Assembly: GCA_028583415.1 (NCBI GenBank)
Contig: CM053269.1
Span: 72,453,412 to 72,517,411, forward strand
DNA from: Protea cynaroides
Taxonomy: Eukaryota; Streptophyta; Magnoliopsida; Proteales; Proteaceae
DNA length: 64,000 nucleotides
Direction of reading: 5' to 3'
Each line of letters starts with the position of its first letter. Position 1 is the stretch's first letter. This document shows positions 11,440 to 22,170 of the stretch, one piece after another. Below the pieces are notes generated by a model, which was not told the origin of the DNA, did no database searches, and saw nothing but the letters and a program-made list of their open reading frames with translations. The position numbers and the translations under genes are program-made.

Positions 11440-13647
11440 TGCAAATTTCGAGGACAAAATTTCTTTTAAGGATGGGGGAGTGGTAAGACTCGCACTCCAT
11501 GAACCCGATCTAAACCTCTATTTCATGTCGTAACAGGTCTTCCAATCATAACCGGACCAGACGGGACGAGCGAATGACAATCAGGTACAAAAAAGGACCA
11601 AAACAGAGAAATATTATCATACCGGTCTTATGATACCGGTCTATATACCGGTCGAATGGTATGTCTGCGCTGGCAGACTAGTTAGATCCGGAAACGGAGC
11701 TCTGTGGGTTCTGCTTGCCAAATCTCAATCCTAGAGACTTTCCTAACATAGGGAAACTTCCTAAAACCTAATCTAGCCTATTTAAGGACCTCTAAACCTC
11801 CTTAAACATCTTTGATTGATCCTCACAAACCTTAGAGAGAAGAAAGAGATTTGAAGAGGAGAAAGAGCTAAGAAAGGTGGAAGAGGAACCGTCGTTGGAC
11901 AAAAAACACCATAGTTGAGAACCAACGGTAAGTGCTTGAACTTCTCTCTAAGTTAAGCATTATGGATGACGGATCATGACGGATCAATACCATGCAAGGC
12001 CAGGTATTGATCAAAATCCCTAAATTCCCGTTAAACCCTGATTGTTCGATAAACCCTAGATTCGAATTCTAGGCGAAGAATCATAGAAACTAGGACTTGA
12101 ATGGAACATAAAATAACTCTAACTCGTTGCTCAGGCCTAGAATGCATAGGAGGACCCCTAGGAGTCATAGTGGGTGATCGATGGAAGATGGACACCAAGT
12201 TGGTGGTCTTCCGGAGGCATACCGATCGACTATACCGGTTGCACTATATGCGACCAGTACTGCGACCGGTACCTCTCGGGAGCTAGTCAAGGAGGGACCG
12301 GTCACACCATTTCCCCCCAGTGCAGCGACCGGTACCTGCGATCGGTATGCACTATTTTGGGTATATTTTGACCCAGTTGGTTTTCGACCAACGTAAAACC
12401 CTAAGGAACTAATTCTAATTAAATCCTAACATTGTATAGGACCCTGTGATAGCAAGATTGGACGTTGTGAGGAGAAACAAGAAAGCAATCGAGCATCAAG
12501 TAAGGGAATCGGACCCAAACCCTAATTAACTAATAAGAGTAAAACGTTGTTAATAACTATTGTTCTATGGAGTGTTACTTATGCATATTCACATGTCATC
12601 TTTACTTTCAGTTATTATATTGTTCATGCATACTCGCTATGCTAGGTTGTGATTATTAGGCATGTGATTGTTTTCATTGGTGTATGAAATGGGAAGGGCC
12701 TGGGGTCTGGGATCATACCTTACACTAGCACTTTTTCGTATCGTTTCTGTCTTACCATGCTTGGTGTGGGTAGGGTATCAGGGGGAGGACGTGGCACTAT
12801 GGTCTCCGGCCTGGCCACCAGACTCTAGCCCTATCTCTATGCCGTAAGAAGCTGTGCTGGGATCGGGCCTACTGTGATGACATATAGGATTGGTTAGTTG
12901 CGAGCCCAGTTTGTAAGCCCTCGCCAATAGGGGCTTACATGTTGGTATGGGTAAGGCATCAGGAGAAGTGTTGACGGTGTGTAATCTAGATACTTTAGCT
13001 CTATCCCTATTCCATGATGGGTGCATGTGGGACGACAGTGGTGTTTGATCCATTGGGCAGGTTCACACACTCGTGTATAAAGGTGCGGTGGCCGTCAATC
13101 CTTTCTATAGCACATTGCAAACTTAAAATCAGACCATAATGTGAATGTTACTCATGCATGTTGCTTGTTGCATCGTCTGATTTTCTTACTGAGCTAAGTT
13201 GTGAACTTACCCTTGTATATATACATGTTTTTAGATGTTGATGCAGGTTATACTGTGGAGGACTACGTGGACGCTCCAGTATATGGAGGTGTTGCTGCTT
13301 TAAAAGTGCAAGCAGGGGAGGACGAGCATGACGCTTCATGCGAGTGCCCTTTCTGCGTATACCTCTAGGATGGTTTATTTTATTTTATTTTGTTTCAGTT
13401 GGATTCATAAATTGTGTAAAGATATTTAATTTACGTTTTGGTGTGGAGAATAAATGGTTACTACACATACAATGTAGAACTCAATTCATTTAATTTGAGA
13501 CTTCCGCTGTATTTATTTATATTCTGATTATGGTTATGTGCAATGGTTTGTATTAGTGGATACGGTCTTATTGAGATCCTGGTGTGAATTGTTGGTTTAG
13601 TGGCGATTCACTCACACTTCTGGTTCAGTTGGAATTGAGGTGTGACA
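11440..13647 (+). mobile_element. Truncated Ty3-gypsy chromovirus: polypurine tract plus 3' LTR
   Basis: At 11,450-11,480 the sequence reads ATTTCGAGGACAAAATTTC, then an AAGGATGGGGGAG polypurine tract. This is the typical end of the internal region of Tekay/Del-type chromoviruses. Directly after it a 2,167-bp LTR runs from TGGTAAGACTCGC (11,481) to GAGGTGTGACA (13,647), with TG and CA ends and an inner TATTTAAGG box near 11,778. Only about 40 bp of internal DNA is left and no second LTR is in the window, so the element is a deletion remnant, not a clean solo LTR. Its orientation is plus. Confidence 0.75.
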
Positions 13648-15429
13648 ATATAAACCATGAGTTACCCCCTCTAGATCCTTCCTTGCTCCCATTGGCTTAA
13701 CATGAGAGATTTCATCCCACACCAATAGTGCATTGATCCCCACCCTTCACATGAATAGCAGGACAGAATGAAGTTGAAAGATCTAGCCGAAGCAAGGCTA
13801 ACACTTAACAGTCATGACAAGACAAATGAAGCAGTTTAAAGCAGTCATATACATATGGAAAGACGCACAAGGGAAAGACAATCGAAAGATGATTCTGTTA
13901 CCATGTTAGATTTCAATAAAAAGTTCAAACTGTAAATGGAGAGATCAACAGGTATATGAAAACACATCCAATGTCCCAAATAATCGATGTGGAAATACAA
14001 CTATAACTCCAAACAGTTCAGATGGGTCTATTGCAATCCAAGTAGTTGTGACGAAGGTTTTAATTATTGGTATTAGATCAACCAATACCACTGATCTGTA
14101 TCCAATACTGAATTTTATTAATTTTTTAATCATAAACACTACGTGTCACTTCCATATTGACTGCACCAATACCTTACCAATACCATATACTAAGCCTTGG
14201 TTGGGATACGGTTTTGTTAAGTAGGGTCTTAGGTATCATAGCTCTCATTTGAGCTTTGGTTTGTATGATATGAAGTTGTGAACTATGAATATATGATGCT
14301 ACAACTGAATTTCCTAAGTCATAGAAGATCTTAAACAACAAAATTTGATGCAATCAAGCTAATCAACGATGGACACAACTGAATAGTTATCTATAAAAGC
14401 TTTCTGTTAGATTTCTGCTCTGTTCAATTTAAACTTGAAGCATACCAAGTTTGCAGGCAAGCAGAATAAAAGCATCAGCCCTCAACTCTGATTATTAGGA
14501 GGATAGAAAGACTGAAAGACAGAGGATCATTTGCACAAACAGAATAAATGCATCACCCCTCACTGTTACTTGTGCCTTAGGACCAAAGGCAGAAGGTCAT
14601 TTCAGACTTCCAAGATTATTTCAGGAAGACGGAGTTTTCATTCACTTATGATGAAAAAAGAATCCCTTCAACCACGGAATCTGACCCAAACCCACAAAGG
14701 ATATTTTGATCCTTCATTAGTAAGAGTGGGAGTTAATGATGAGATTCACTGTTCCGGACAGGAGTCCAATCATTAATGTCAAATCACCATGGATTCTCTC
14801 TTCACCCTAAGTAATATAAAACTTAAATCAAATGGAAAAAGGTATTTGCTCATTGCTCACAACCAGTCATTAGAAGAAATATCTGGATGAATCTAGCTAA
14901 AGATCAATTAGGCTACATGCTGGGCTCAGTGACAACCACAAATATTGAACAATCATGATGTCCTAGCTTTTCTGGCATGTTTGGGATGCAATATAAGCAC
15001 TACCTTGAGGATAAAGTTAAGACGCAAGTAATTGATTGTTTGCTCTTTTGCCTGCAGAGAAGGCCTAGGATGATATAAAGCATAAAGGCAATGCTTTCCA
15101 AATCCTGTTTTGCTTCCAAAGATCTTAAAGCAGCCAAAAGAGGGAAGGGAGGGGAATGAACCCACTAACAAAGATGATACTCGACTCAAAAGCAAAGAGA
15201 TTCTCTCTCACTATTTTTTACAGTTAGGAATGCAGAGAGAATGCAAATCCTATTCATATATTTACAATCTGGATTCAATTTGACAGTATAAATACTTAGT
15301 ATGCAATTTGTAACTTGGTTGTCTTTGCTTATTCTTTCTTTCCTTTACACTGTTGTCTCAATACAAATTACCTATATGATAAATACTCTTAGGTTGTCAA
15401 TGGCACACATCTGCCATAGTTTTGTCAAT
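13648..15429. other. Intergenic region, no gene supported
   Basis: Mixed AT-rich DNA. Short frames at 14,531-14,776 (+) and 14,953-15,195 (-) show no recognisable domain. The second could be 3' untranslated sequence of the candidate exon just to its right on the minus strand. Confidence 0.35.
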
Positions 15430-15576
15430 TCAATACCATTGATCTGCTACTCTCTCCCTTGGAAGGTTTAACAGTCTTCCAATCTCCTTGCGTAATCGAG
15501 TTGTCTGTCCATTGGGACCAAAGTGCTCCTCTCTTTCATCAAGTGTTCTGAGGAGCTTCTCTAAATCTTGCTTCAT
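15430..15576 (-). CDS. Candidate terminal exon of an unrecognised gene
   Basis: On the minus strand a 49-codon frame (with stop) encodes a charged, helix-prone peptide: it starts MKQDLEKLLRTLDE and ends RLLNLPRERVADQWY before TGA. A CAG acceptor-like site (CCTAAACAG) sits just before it, so it may be the last exon of a larger gene. Codon use looks coding and the composition is unlike the surrounding AT-rich DNA. I do not recognise the family. Any upstream exons would have to lie to the right, where the Mutator-like element begins at 15,651, so this may be a stranded or broken exon. Confidence 0.35.
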   Translation of the reverse strand: MKQDLEKLLRTLDEREEHFGPNGQTTRLRKEIGRLLNLPRERVADQWY

Positions 15577-16179
15577 TATCTGTTTAGGCTATGCTTGGTA
15601 ACATTTTCCTGTTCTTTAAAAATGCTTCTGAGTCAAAAGTATTTTTTTTAGGATAAATTACACAGATACCCCCTGTACTGTAGTGAAAATACACAGAACT
15701 ATCCAGTTTTTTCAAAAGTTACACAGAATACCCCTATAACAATGCTATCATACAATCTCACCCCCACCGTTACTTTCACCTTAACGGCAGAGGGTCAATT
15801 TTTTTTATGACGAAAATACCTTCTTTTTTATTGCTAAATATGTTCTTTATCCATAAATTCATTGTGTTCTCAAGAACATACAAGAAATTCAAGGAGTAGG
15901 AGAGAGCAGATCTTTGGGTCTTTCTGTTAGGACTATTGCATGTTTATGAATTGATTGAATTTTGGGAAAAATTCCCCTTCTGAGATTCTCAACTAAGATC
16001 TAAGTGAAGTAAAAACTCAGAAGTTAAATTTTGTGGAGAATGGATGAGGATCCGAGCTGTAATTCTTGTTCTAGGGTTTATTTGGGCAAAATAACAGCAA
16101 CAATTTTGTTACCATAAAATTACATCTCTTACCTTCCGTTTTTCTCTTTCTTCTCCAACAAAACTATCATTCTCTAATT

Positions 16180-16345
16180 TGGGCGAGATCCCAGAACCTC
16201 GGAGGATGGAACAATCTCACCGCAGTGGAGCTTTCGACGAACAGAGTTACAAGCAAAATTCCTGAGAATTTCTGCAATTTGGGTCATCTCTTTAAGCTTA
16301 TTCACTTCTCCAACTTTCTCCAAGGTAGAATCCCTGAGAGCTTAA
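16180..16345 (+). pseudogene. LRR receptor-kinase fragment
   Basis: The frame from about 16,210 reads NNLTAVELSTNRVTSKIPE, then a second repeat with GRIPESLS before a stop. These are plant extracellular leucine-rich repeats (LxxLxLSxNxxxGxIPx) of the kind found in HAESA-like receptor kinases. A frameshift separates this from a GEIPE stretch just upstream. Only about two repeats are present. It probably came from a donor gene by capture in the surrounding Mutator-like element and is not expressed as a receptor. Confidence 0.6.
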
Positions 16346-16380
16346 GCTGATGCCAAACATTAGAGAGAGTCCATATTGGT

Positions 16381-16824
16381 TTGGATATCTACAATATTTT
16401 CTTCCAAATTCTCCATTGTTTCAACATCTTGTATTTTTTTGTTGTCATTGTAGGGAGGACGACATGGACCCATACCCAGAGGAGCTACAACTGGAGACTA
16501 CGAAAGAGAAGTCTTTTGGAACCAAGATCTACATCACTGCTGGAGTCCACAGTTCTTGGCTTTGGTGAAAACAGTGAGAGATCAGGGGTTTCTCTAGGTA
16601 CCTCAGAATTGAGGATGGCACCTGGGTTTGAAGTGCTCGTCAAAGCGTTAGGAATAGGAGCTACTAAAGACTCTGATTTTTTGGGGCCTTCTGAGTGTAC
16701 CTTAGAATCAAAGACCGTTTATAACTTTGATTACACCTCCTTAGATAATCCAGAGGGATTCATGGCTGTAAAGGGAGATTTTCCAGCAAAAAATGAAGTA
16801 GAGGTTCCAACTTCTTCGTTCTGA
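16381..16824 (+). CDS. Unassigned 147-codon frame inside the Pack-MULE-like element
   Basis: An open frame without recognised domain. Its second half (from about residue 50) has a normal protein composition, e.g. the segment ending VYNFDYTSLDNPEG, while the first part translates intron-like T-rich DNA. A possible acceptor (TTGTAG at 16,449-16,454) would make an exon of about 370 bp ending in TGA at 16,822-16,824. It could be a captured exon from an unknown gene. It lies between an LRR fragment and an antisense quinone-reductase fragment. Function unknown. Confidence 0.3.
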   Translation: MDIYNIFFQILHCFNILYFFVVIVGRTTWTHTQRSYNWRLRKRSLLEPRSTSLLESTVLGFGENSERSGVSLGTSELRMAPGFEVLVKALGIGATKDSDFLGPSECTLESKTVYNFDYTSLDNPEGFMAVKGDFPAKNEVEVPTSSF

Positions 16825-16842
16825 AACGAGGCTCACGCAGTG

Positions 16843-17118
16843 TTCTCCTGGCCCCCTCCATGGAAACCAGTGCTCCAAAAGATGCCAGCATGTTTGCCGG
16901 CGAGGGCGTGAGAATCCCCGAGCTCATGGCTGGAATCAAAGAAAGCTTGGCACTGAGCTGCCATCATCCCAAAACGAGATGGAAATCCAAAAAGAAAACC
17001 ATCGGCTTCCACAAGCTGTTTGGGGTTTATAATTGGCACATCATCTGCTTTTGGTGGGGTTTTCATCTTCTCCAATATTCACTCCGCGAGTGTCTCAGGA
17101 ATCTGCTCATTTACTTCA
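16843..17118 (-). pseudogene. FQR1/WrbA-type quinone reductase fragment
   Basis: On the minus strand about 90 codons match the flavodoxin-like NAD(P)H:quinone oxidoreductase family (FQR1 in plants, WrbA in bacteria). Diagnostic stretches are QIPETLAE, LVEADGFLFGFPSRFGMMAAQ, AGIFWSTGFHGGGQE. The FGFPxRFG and STGxxGGGQE motifs belong to the FMN and substrate site. A stop codon lies before ILEKM, the usual ATGxLW segment is degenerate (SSHELGDSH), and the N-terminal and C-terminal thirds are missing. Intact proteins have about 200 residues. It is a broken, probably transposon-captured, copy. Confidence 0.8.
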
Positions 17119-17150
17119 TTCCAATCAATCAATGAAACAGATTAATTTAA

Positions 17151-17651
17151 GGGTTAATTACACAGACACCCCCTCTACTGTAGTGAAACTACATAAAACT
17201 ACCCTACTTTTACAAAAGCTACACAGAATACCCCTCTAACAATCCTATCATACAATCTCACCCACACCGTTACTTTTAACTTAACGGTAAAAGGTCAAAT
17301 TTTTTTAAGACAAAAATACCCTTACTAAGTGCATTTTTGAAAATGAAAAAGAAAATTAAAAAAATCACAAAAAAAATATAAAAATGAAATTGAAAAGTTT
17401 TGAAGGTAAAAAAGTCTTTTTAACATCTAAAAAGAATAAACCCTTTTTTTAAAAAAATTGTCTAAAAGACACTTAGTAAGGGTATTTTTGTCTAAAAAAA
17501 AATTTGACCTTCTGCCGTTAAGTTAAAAGTAACGGTGTGGATGAGATTGTATAATAGGATTGTTAGAGGGGTATTCTGTGTAGCTTTTGTAAAAGCAGGG
17601 TAGTTCTATGTATTTTCACTACAGTAGAGGGGGTGTCTGTGTAATTAATCC
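17151..17651 (+). mobile_element. MITE copy 1, 501 bp, Mutator-like terminal inverted repeats
   Basis: Terminal inverted repeats of about 190 bp begin GGGTTAATTACACAGACACC. The flanks carry 9-bp direct repeats with one mismatch (TTAATTTAA at 17,142-17,150, TTAATTTCA at 17,652-17,660). A 9-bp duplication with long terminal repeats fits the Mutator superfamily. There is no coding capacity: apparent frames ending in LLLQKLHRIPL are chance translations of the arms. It is inserted near the right end of the Pack-MULE-like element. Confidence 0.85.
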
Positions 17652-17777
17652 TTAATTTCAATAAAATAAAATAAAAAAACCAGAAAAACCCCCTTACAGG
17701 GTATTTTCGTCTTAAAAAAAATTTTGAGCCTCTGCCGTTAAGTTCAAAGTAACGGTGTGGGTGAGATTGTATGATAG

Positions 17778-18442
17778 TAAGGGTGTCAACGGGCCGGTCC
17801 GGGTCGATTTCAGTCCGGGCTGAATCGGTGTCGGGTTTTATAAGCCCAGCCCAAAACATGTCCATTAAGAGTTTGGTCTGGGTTGAGCTGCGCTGGACAC
17901 AATAACTATCGGGTTGGTCCGGTGTCGGTTTGTTATCGGGCTGGGCTTATTGAGATGATTTCGGGCTAGTTCGGTCCAGACCGGGCTTATCAAGCTTATC
18001 GGGCCTATTTTATATGTAAGATATATAGCTTATTTTATTATTTCTATCTATAAAATTAGCATCATTCCTTCTATATGCATATAATTCAGTAAATTGTAAC
18101 AATTAACTTACTCTTTTCAACTATAGATTCATATAATCTTTCGGATCAAGAAGTGAACTATAACAGTGTAATATAATCCATCAAAATTTAAAACCATTAA
18201 AATTAGAAACTGGGCCCGAATGGACCTTACCGGTTTTCGGGTTAGGTATTATTGGTTTGGGCTAGTTCGGGCTTCTTAACTGACCGGTCTGGTTTGGTTT
18301 CGATTTGGGCTGAAACGGTGTCGGGTTTTACAAGCCAAGACCGAAACCTGTCCATTAAGGTTCGGTCCGGCTGGGTGGGTTCGGGTTATATCGAGCTGGC
18401 TCGGTCCGTGCTACCGGGCCGGGCCCATTTTTGACACCCTTA
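17778..18442. mobile_element. hAT-like MITE, 665 bp, no target duplication
   Basis: Ends are perfect 12-bp inverted repeats, TAAGGGTGTCAA and TTGACACCCTTA, extended by GGGCC-rich subterminal repeats (CGGGCC, TCGGGCT, GGTCCGG many times). The ends fit the hAT pattern YARNG. The 8 bp on each side (TATGATAG and TGTCAGAC) do not match, so a deletion or rearrangement probably removed one flank. On the left it interrupts a Mutator-like arm, on the right it abuts a copia leader. Confidence 0.7.
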
Positions 18443-19451
18443 TGTCAGACCAAATGGACCAGGTCAAAGTCTATTGAGTTAACCCATTGAGTGAACCAGG
18501 TCAACTCAATAATTAGCTAGCTTCGGGTGAACTAAGCTGGTTTAGCAAACTGAACCGCTCGGCAGTTCACCCGGACCAACCGCTAGTCTAACCAATCAGG
18601 CCAATGGGTTGGCGATTCAGTTTACATGGTCGTGTTTGCGGGTCAACTTCCCGATTATTGGGTCAACTTTTGGGTCAGGGGTATCGAGTTGTCGGTTTGA
18701 ATACCCGGGTCAAAACGATTCAGCGGTGGTTATCAAACTGTCGTCCATTACTGAATCGGCACCAGTTATGTAACCGTCACCTATTATACATTTAATCCTT
18801 TTTATAAAACACAGTCAGCACGTGAGCCCGTGTCCGGCTCAGGCGGCAATCCATTTTATGTCGTTGTGATCCTCTGGTTGTGCTCTACCTTCCTATATAG
18901 TTTGTTTTGACTTTTACTGGTTGAAAAATCCTGCAAGTTCCAACAAAGAACGTGTATGAACAAAATTCCTTAGAAATTACACAAAATATGTTGTGAAACA
19001 TACAATTTAGGAATACTACCTATGATCCTAGGTCTATATGATTGCTTTGATACCAATTGTTGTTAGAATTTCATTAATCAGGGTTTTCAATGCCCTAATA
19101 TCCATATAGAGTCACTAGAATACACTAGGATTGGAATGAAACAATAATGGAAGACATACATGCTTGGAGACAAATTGTTGAAGAACAGTTTAGATCTTCC
19201 ACAGCCTCTAGATAATCCCTTTTCAGTCTCTAAGCTTGTGGGAGCAAGAGATAAGATTTTTCCATGGCTATGGGGACCCAAACATCAGTATATGTAATAC
19301 TATCTCAGAAACCCTTCACATTCCTACAATGATTAGGGTTTGGTTTTTATCTCTGAACCGTGACGAACCAGACCAGAAACTGGTCACCAAGTAACCGAAC
19401 TCCCAATAATCTACCGGTTATATGATGAAGCCACACAGCAAATATCTAACA
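18443..19451 (-). mobile_element. Truncated copia element: leader, primer site and LTR
   Basis: On the minus strand a 394-bp LTR (19,058-19,451, TGTTAGATATTTGC at its start) is followed by a primer-binding site complementary to initiator tRNA-Met (TGGTATCAAAGC, 19,044-19,055, one mismatch to the usual form) and a leader rich in GGGTC and CCGG words. LTR and leader are related to those of the complete copia element at 25,985-32,580 (shared GACGAACCAGACC and GAACTCCCA region). Everything downstream of the leader is missing. Confidence 0.75.
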
Positions 19452-19947
19452 TTCGTAACGTAGAATGAGTTAAAGAACGCATTCTATAATGGGCCGCAAT
19501 CTCTAATGCATTCCACTATCCAAGAAAAATAATGCATACCGAATGTTGGTTTTGTCATCACGGAATGTGTGATTGACAGTGAAATTAAGGCTGAAGAAAG
19601 AATATTGGAACCGAAAACCATAACAGATAGTTTAATTTTGAACCAAATTGAACCAAAACTAATTGGTCAAATTATAGTCTTAGATATTTGCTTTCAGTAC
19701 GGTTCAATTAAGATTATGAATTTTGAACAGATTAGAAACCTTAAGATCAAATACTTAAATAGTATAAAATTATAATCGAACTGAAAGAAGGTTGGTCAGA
19801 TTTTAGTGCAATGAGCAACGCATGCATTTTTTTCATGAAAACTTTAACATATAGGAATTTTTTTCATGGAATTATTTAGTTTTGTAAACTTTTTCATAAC
19901 AAATAGAATAATTTATTTCAAATAAAATGTAGGATTTATAATAATTA
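19452..19947. other. Repeat-derived spacer rich in AACCGAA words
   Basis: No gene. AACCGAA, AACCAAA and ATTGAACC words recur here and again at 20,620-20,769 and 21,570-21,605, so this whole stretch may be one old repeat later opened by the 501-bp MITE and the 800-bp solo LTR. Confidence 0.35.
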
Positions 19948-19956
19948 TTATTATTA

Positions 19957-20457
19957 GGGTTAATTACACATACACCCCTTCTACTGTAGTGAAAATACAT
20001 AGAACTATCCTGCTTTTACAAAAGCTACACAGAATACCCCTCTAACAATCCTATTATACAATCTCATCCACACCGTTACTTTTAACTTAACGGCAGAAGG
20101 TCAAATTTTTTTTTAGACAAAAATACCCTTACTAAGTGTCTTTTAGACAAATTTTTTTTAAAAAGGGTTTATTCTTTTTAGATGTTAAAAAAACTTTTTT
20201 ACCTTCAAAACTTTTCAATTTCATTTTTATATTTTTTTTGTGATTTTTTTAATTTTCTTTTTCATTTTCAAAAATGCACTTAGTAAGGGTATTTTTGTCT
20301 TAAAAAAATTTGACATTTTACCGTTAAGTTAAAAGTAACAGTGTGGGTGAGATTGTATGATAGGATTGTTAGAGGGGTATTCTGTGTAGCTTTTGTAAAA
20401 GCAGGGTAGTTTTATGTAGTTTCACTACAGTAGAGGGGGTGTCTGTGTAATTAACCC
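19957..20457 (-). mobile_element. MITE copy 2, 501 bp, inverse orientation to copy 1
   Basis: Same family and same length as 17,151-17,651, with ends GGGTTAATTACACA and TGTGTAATTAACCC. The inside is the reverse complement of copy 1. The flanks carry the 9-bp repeat TTATTATTA (19,948-19,956 and 20,458-20,466), although the site is low-complexity so this support is weaker. No coding capacity. Confidence 0.85.
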
Positions 20458-20769
20458 TTATTATTATTATTATTATTATTTTTGGCAGACGCTTGGTTTT
20501 ATCTTCGTCCGAACTAATTATCAATCTTTTACCCAAAAAAAAAAAAAAAAACAGACTAATTATCAATCGAATATATATGGACTTGCATTAAAATAAAAAT
20601 GGTCTATTTAAAAAAAAAAATTCAGAAGTCAAAACCGTTTAAAACCATATAACTGGAACTGAATAAATCGAACTGAATTGCATTCAGTTCTAGTATTGAA
20701 TTTAAAAACCTATTTTTATTTGGTTTGATTTTAATTTTTATTACTTATGTCATGAACCGAAATCAAATC

Positions 20770-21569
20770 TGTTGGGGGAAAATATTAGCTGCAAGCCAAT
20801 CCAACCGCAAAAAGAGAATCGCAGAAAACAACCACGTGGCGTCCATTGAGGATGCTGGAAATTAGAAAGGTATTATGGTAAATATTGAAGGAAACCCGTG
20901 TTTGACCCCCCCGGTCTGACACAGGCAGGATGTGACAAGTAGACAGGGGTAGTTGGGCCATTAATGGATTGCCATTAATGGTCATAAATGCCAACAACAA
21001 CCATTAATGAAAATTACACTGATCTGACCTGCCGATTCAAAAGATCTCAATCCGAATGGGCGAAAAAGTGAAATATTACTTGAAAAAAGAACCATGACAG
21101 GGACAATGTTTGGGGGCCCCGAGAAACCTGACCCACGAGGGAGGTCGAAAGCAATCCAAAGGGGTCGAAAGGTGACTAACATGATGTAATAGCACAATTT
21201 AGGGGGTCGTAGGTCTATTGGCCTATCATATCCTAAATAGTTAGACCACGAATAGTGGCAGTCAGGAGACAACTGGCCTAAAAGAGGACAGGTTCATGAT
21301 TTGTAGAATCTATATATATATGTGTAACTCGAAAAACAGAAGGATGGATGATTGAATATTCAAGAGTAAATTATGTCTCTCTAGTGTGCATCTCCCTCTT
21401 CCCCCTTTACCAACTTTTTACCAGTCATTTGCGACTAATGCACGTTCACGGAGCAATGGGGAATGTATTCAACTAATCACACCTCAGGAACCCCCTCGTT
21501 TTGAGAAGGACGTGTTTCATCAGGAGTTCCATACTGTCTGTTTTCCCTTTATGGATTCCATTAACAACA
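20770..21569 (+). mobile_element. Solo LTR, 800 bp
   Basis: Starts TGTTGGGGGAAAATA and ends CATTAACAACA, giving TGTTG/CAACA inverted ends, with the 5-bp target duplication AAATC on both sides (20,765-20,769 and 21,570-21,574). A TATA region (CTATATATATATG) lies at about 21,310. Removing the LTR and one AAATC leaves a continuous AACCGAA-type host sequence. No internal retroelement DNA remains. Confidence 0.9.
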
Positions 21570-21574
21570 AAATC

Positions 21575-22106
21575 TAACCGATTAACTGAAACCGAACTGA
21601 TCGACACCTAGGAAGAACTTCTTCGATCATATTCGTTCTAATGAGAAAAGTTTCAAAAAATCTCTTTATGAATTCTCCTAATCTAATTTCAAACACTATA
21701 ATAAAAACATTGAAATTCCAATGTTTATTTCCAAGAGGTAAAATATAGCAATCTCTAAAGGGGATGGAAAAAGAACGTTGTCTTTCTTTTACTAATTGGA
21801 AACAAACTAGGAATTATTTTTTTTTTACATATAAAATGTTACACATATAATTTTACAGTAAAATTTTACGTCAAAACAAACGAAGCAATAGAGTAAACTG
21901 ATCAAATTAGTTTACTTGGTGTCAAATTTTATTAAAGTGCTTGAATGATGCGGATATTAGTACATGAATGGTACTATTATGTTTAAAATTCTTGAATTTT
22001 TACATGTATTTAGAAGTAGGACTTATGGTGCTTATACAGTTAAAAAGAATTAGTAATTATGTATCAATTCATATATCATACACAATTTGGTAATTACATT
22101 TTAACC

Positions 22107-22170
<64 letters not shown>

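Larger units (their letters stand above)
15651..17777. mobile_element. Pack-MULE-like element carrying gene fragments
   Basis: The left arm (15,651-15,822, starting GGATAAATTACACAG) and a right arm in inverse orientation (17,694-17,777) belong to the same terminal-repeat family as the two 501-bp MITEs in this window. They share variants with each other (GGCAGAGG, GACGAAAATACC) that the MITEs lack (GGCAGAAGG or GGTAAAAGG, GACAAAAATACC). Between them lie three unrelated gene-like pieces: an LRR-kinase fragment, an unassigned frame, and an antisense quinone-reductase fragment. This is the make-up of a Pack-MULE. The right arm lacks its outer part, being cut by the hAT-like element at 17,778, so no target duplication can be checked. 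Confidence 0.55.

Noticed and set aside
17033..20566. Three short frames sharing NYTDTPSTVV and LLLQKLHRIPL, which could look like a conserved small protein family
   Set aside because: They are chance translations of the inverted arms of the two 501-bp MITEs; the shared peptide reflects DNA repeat identity.
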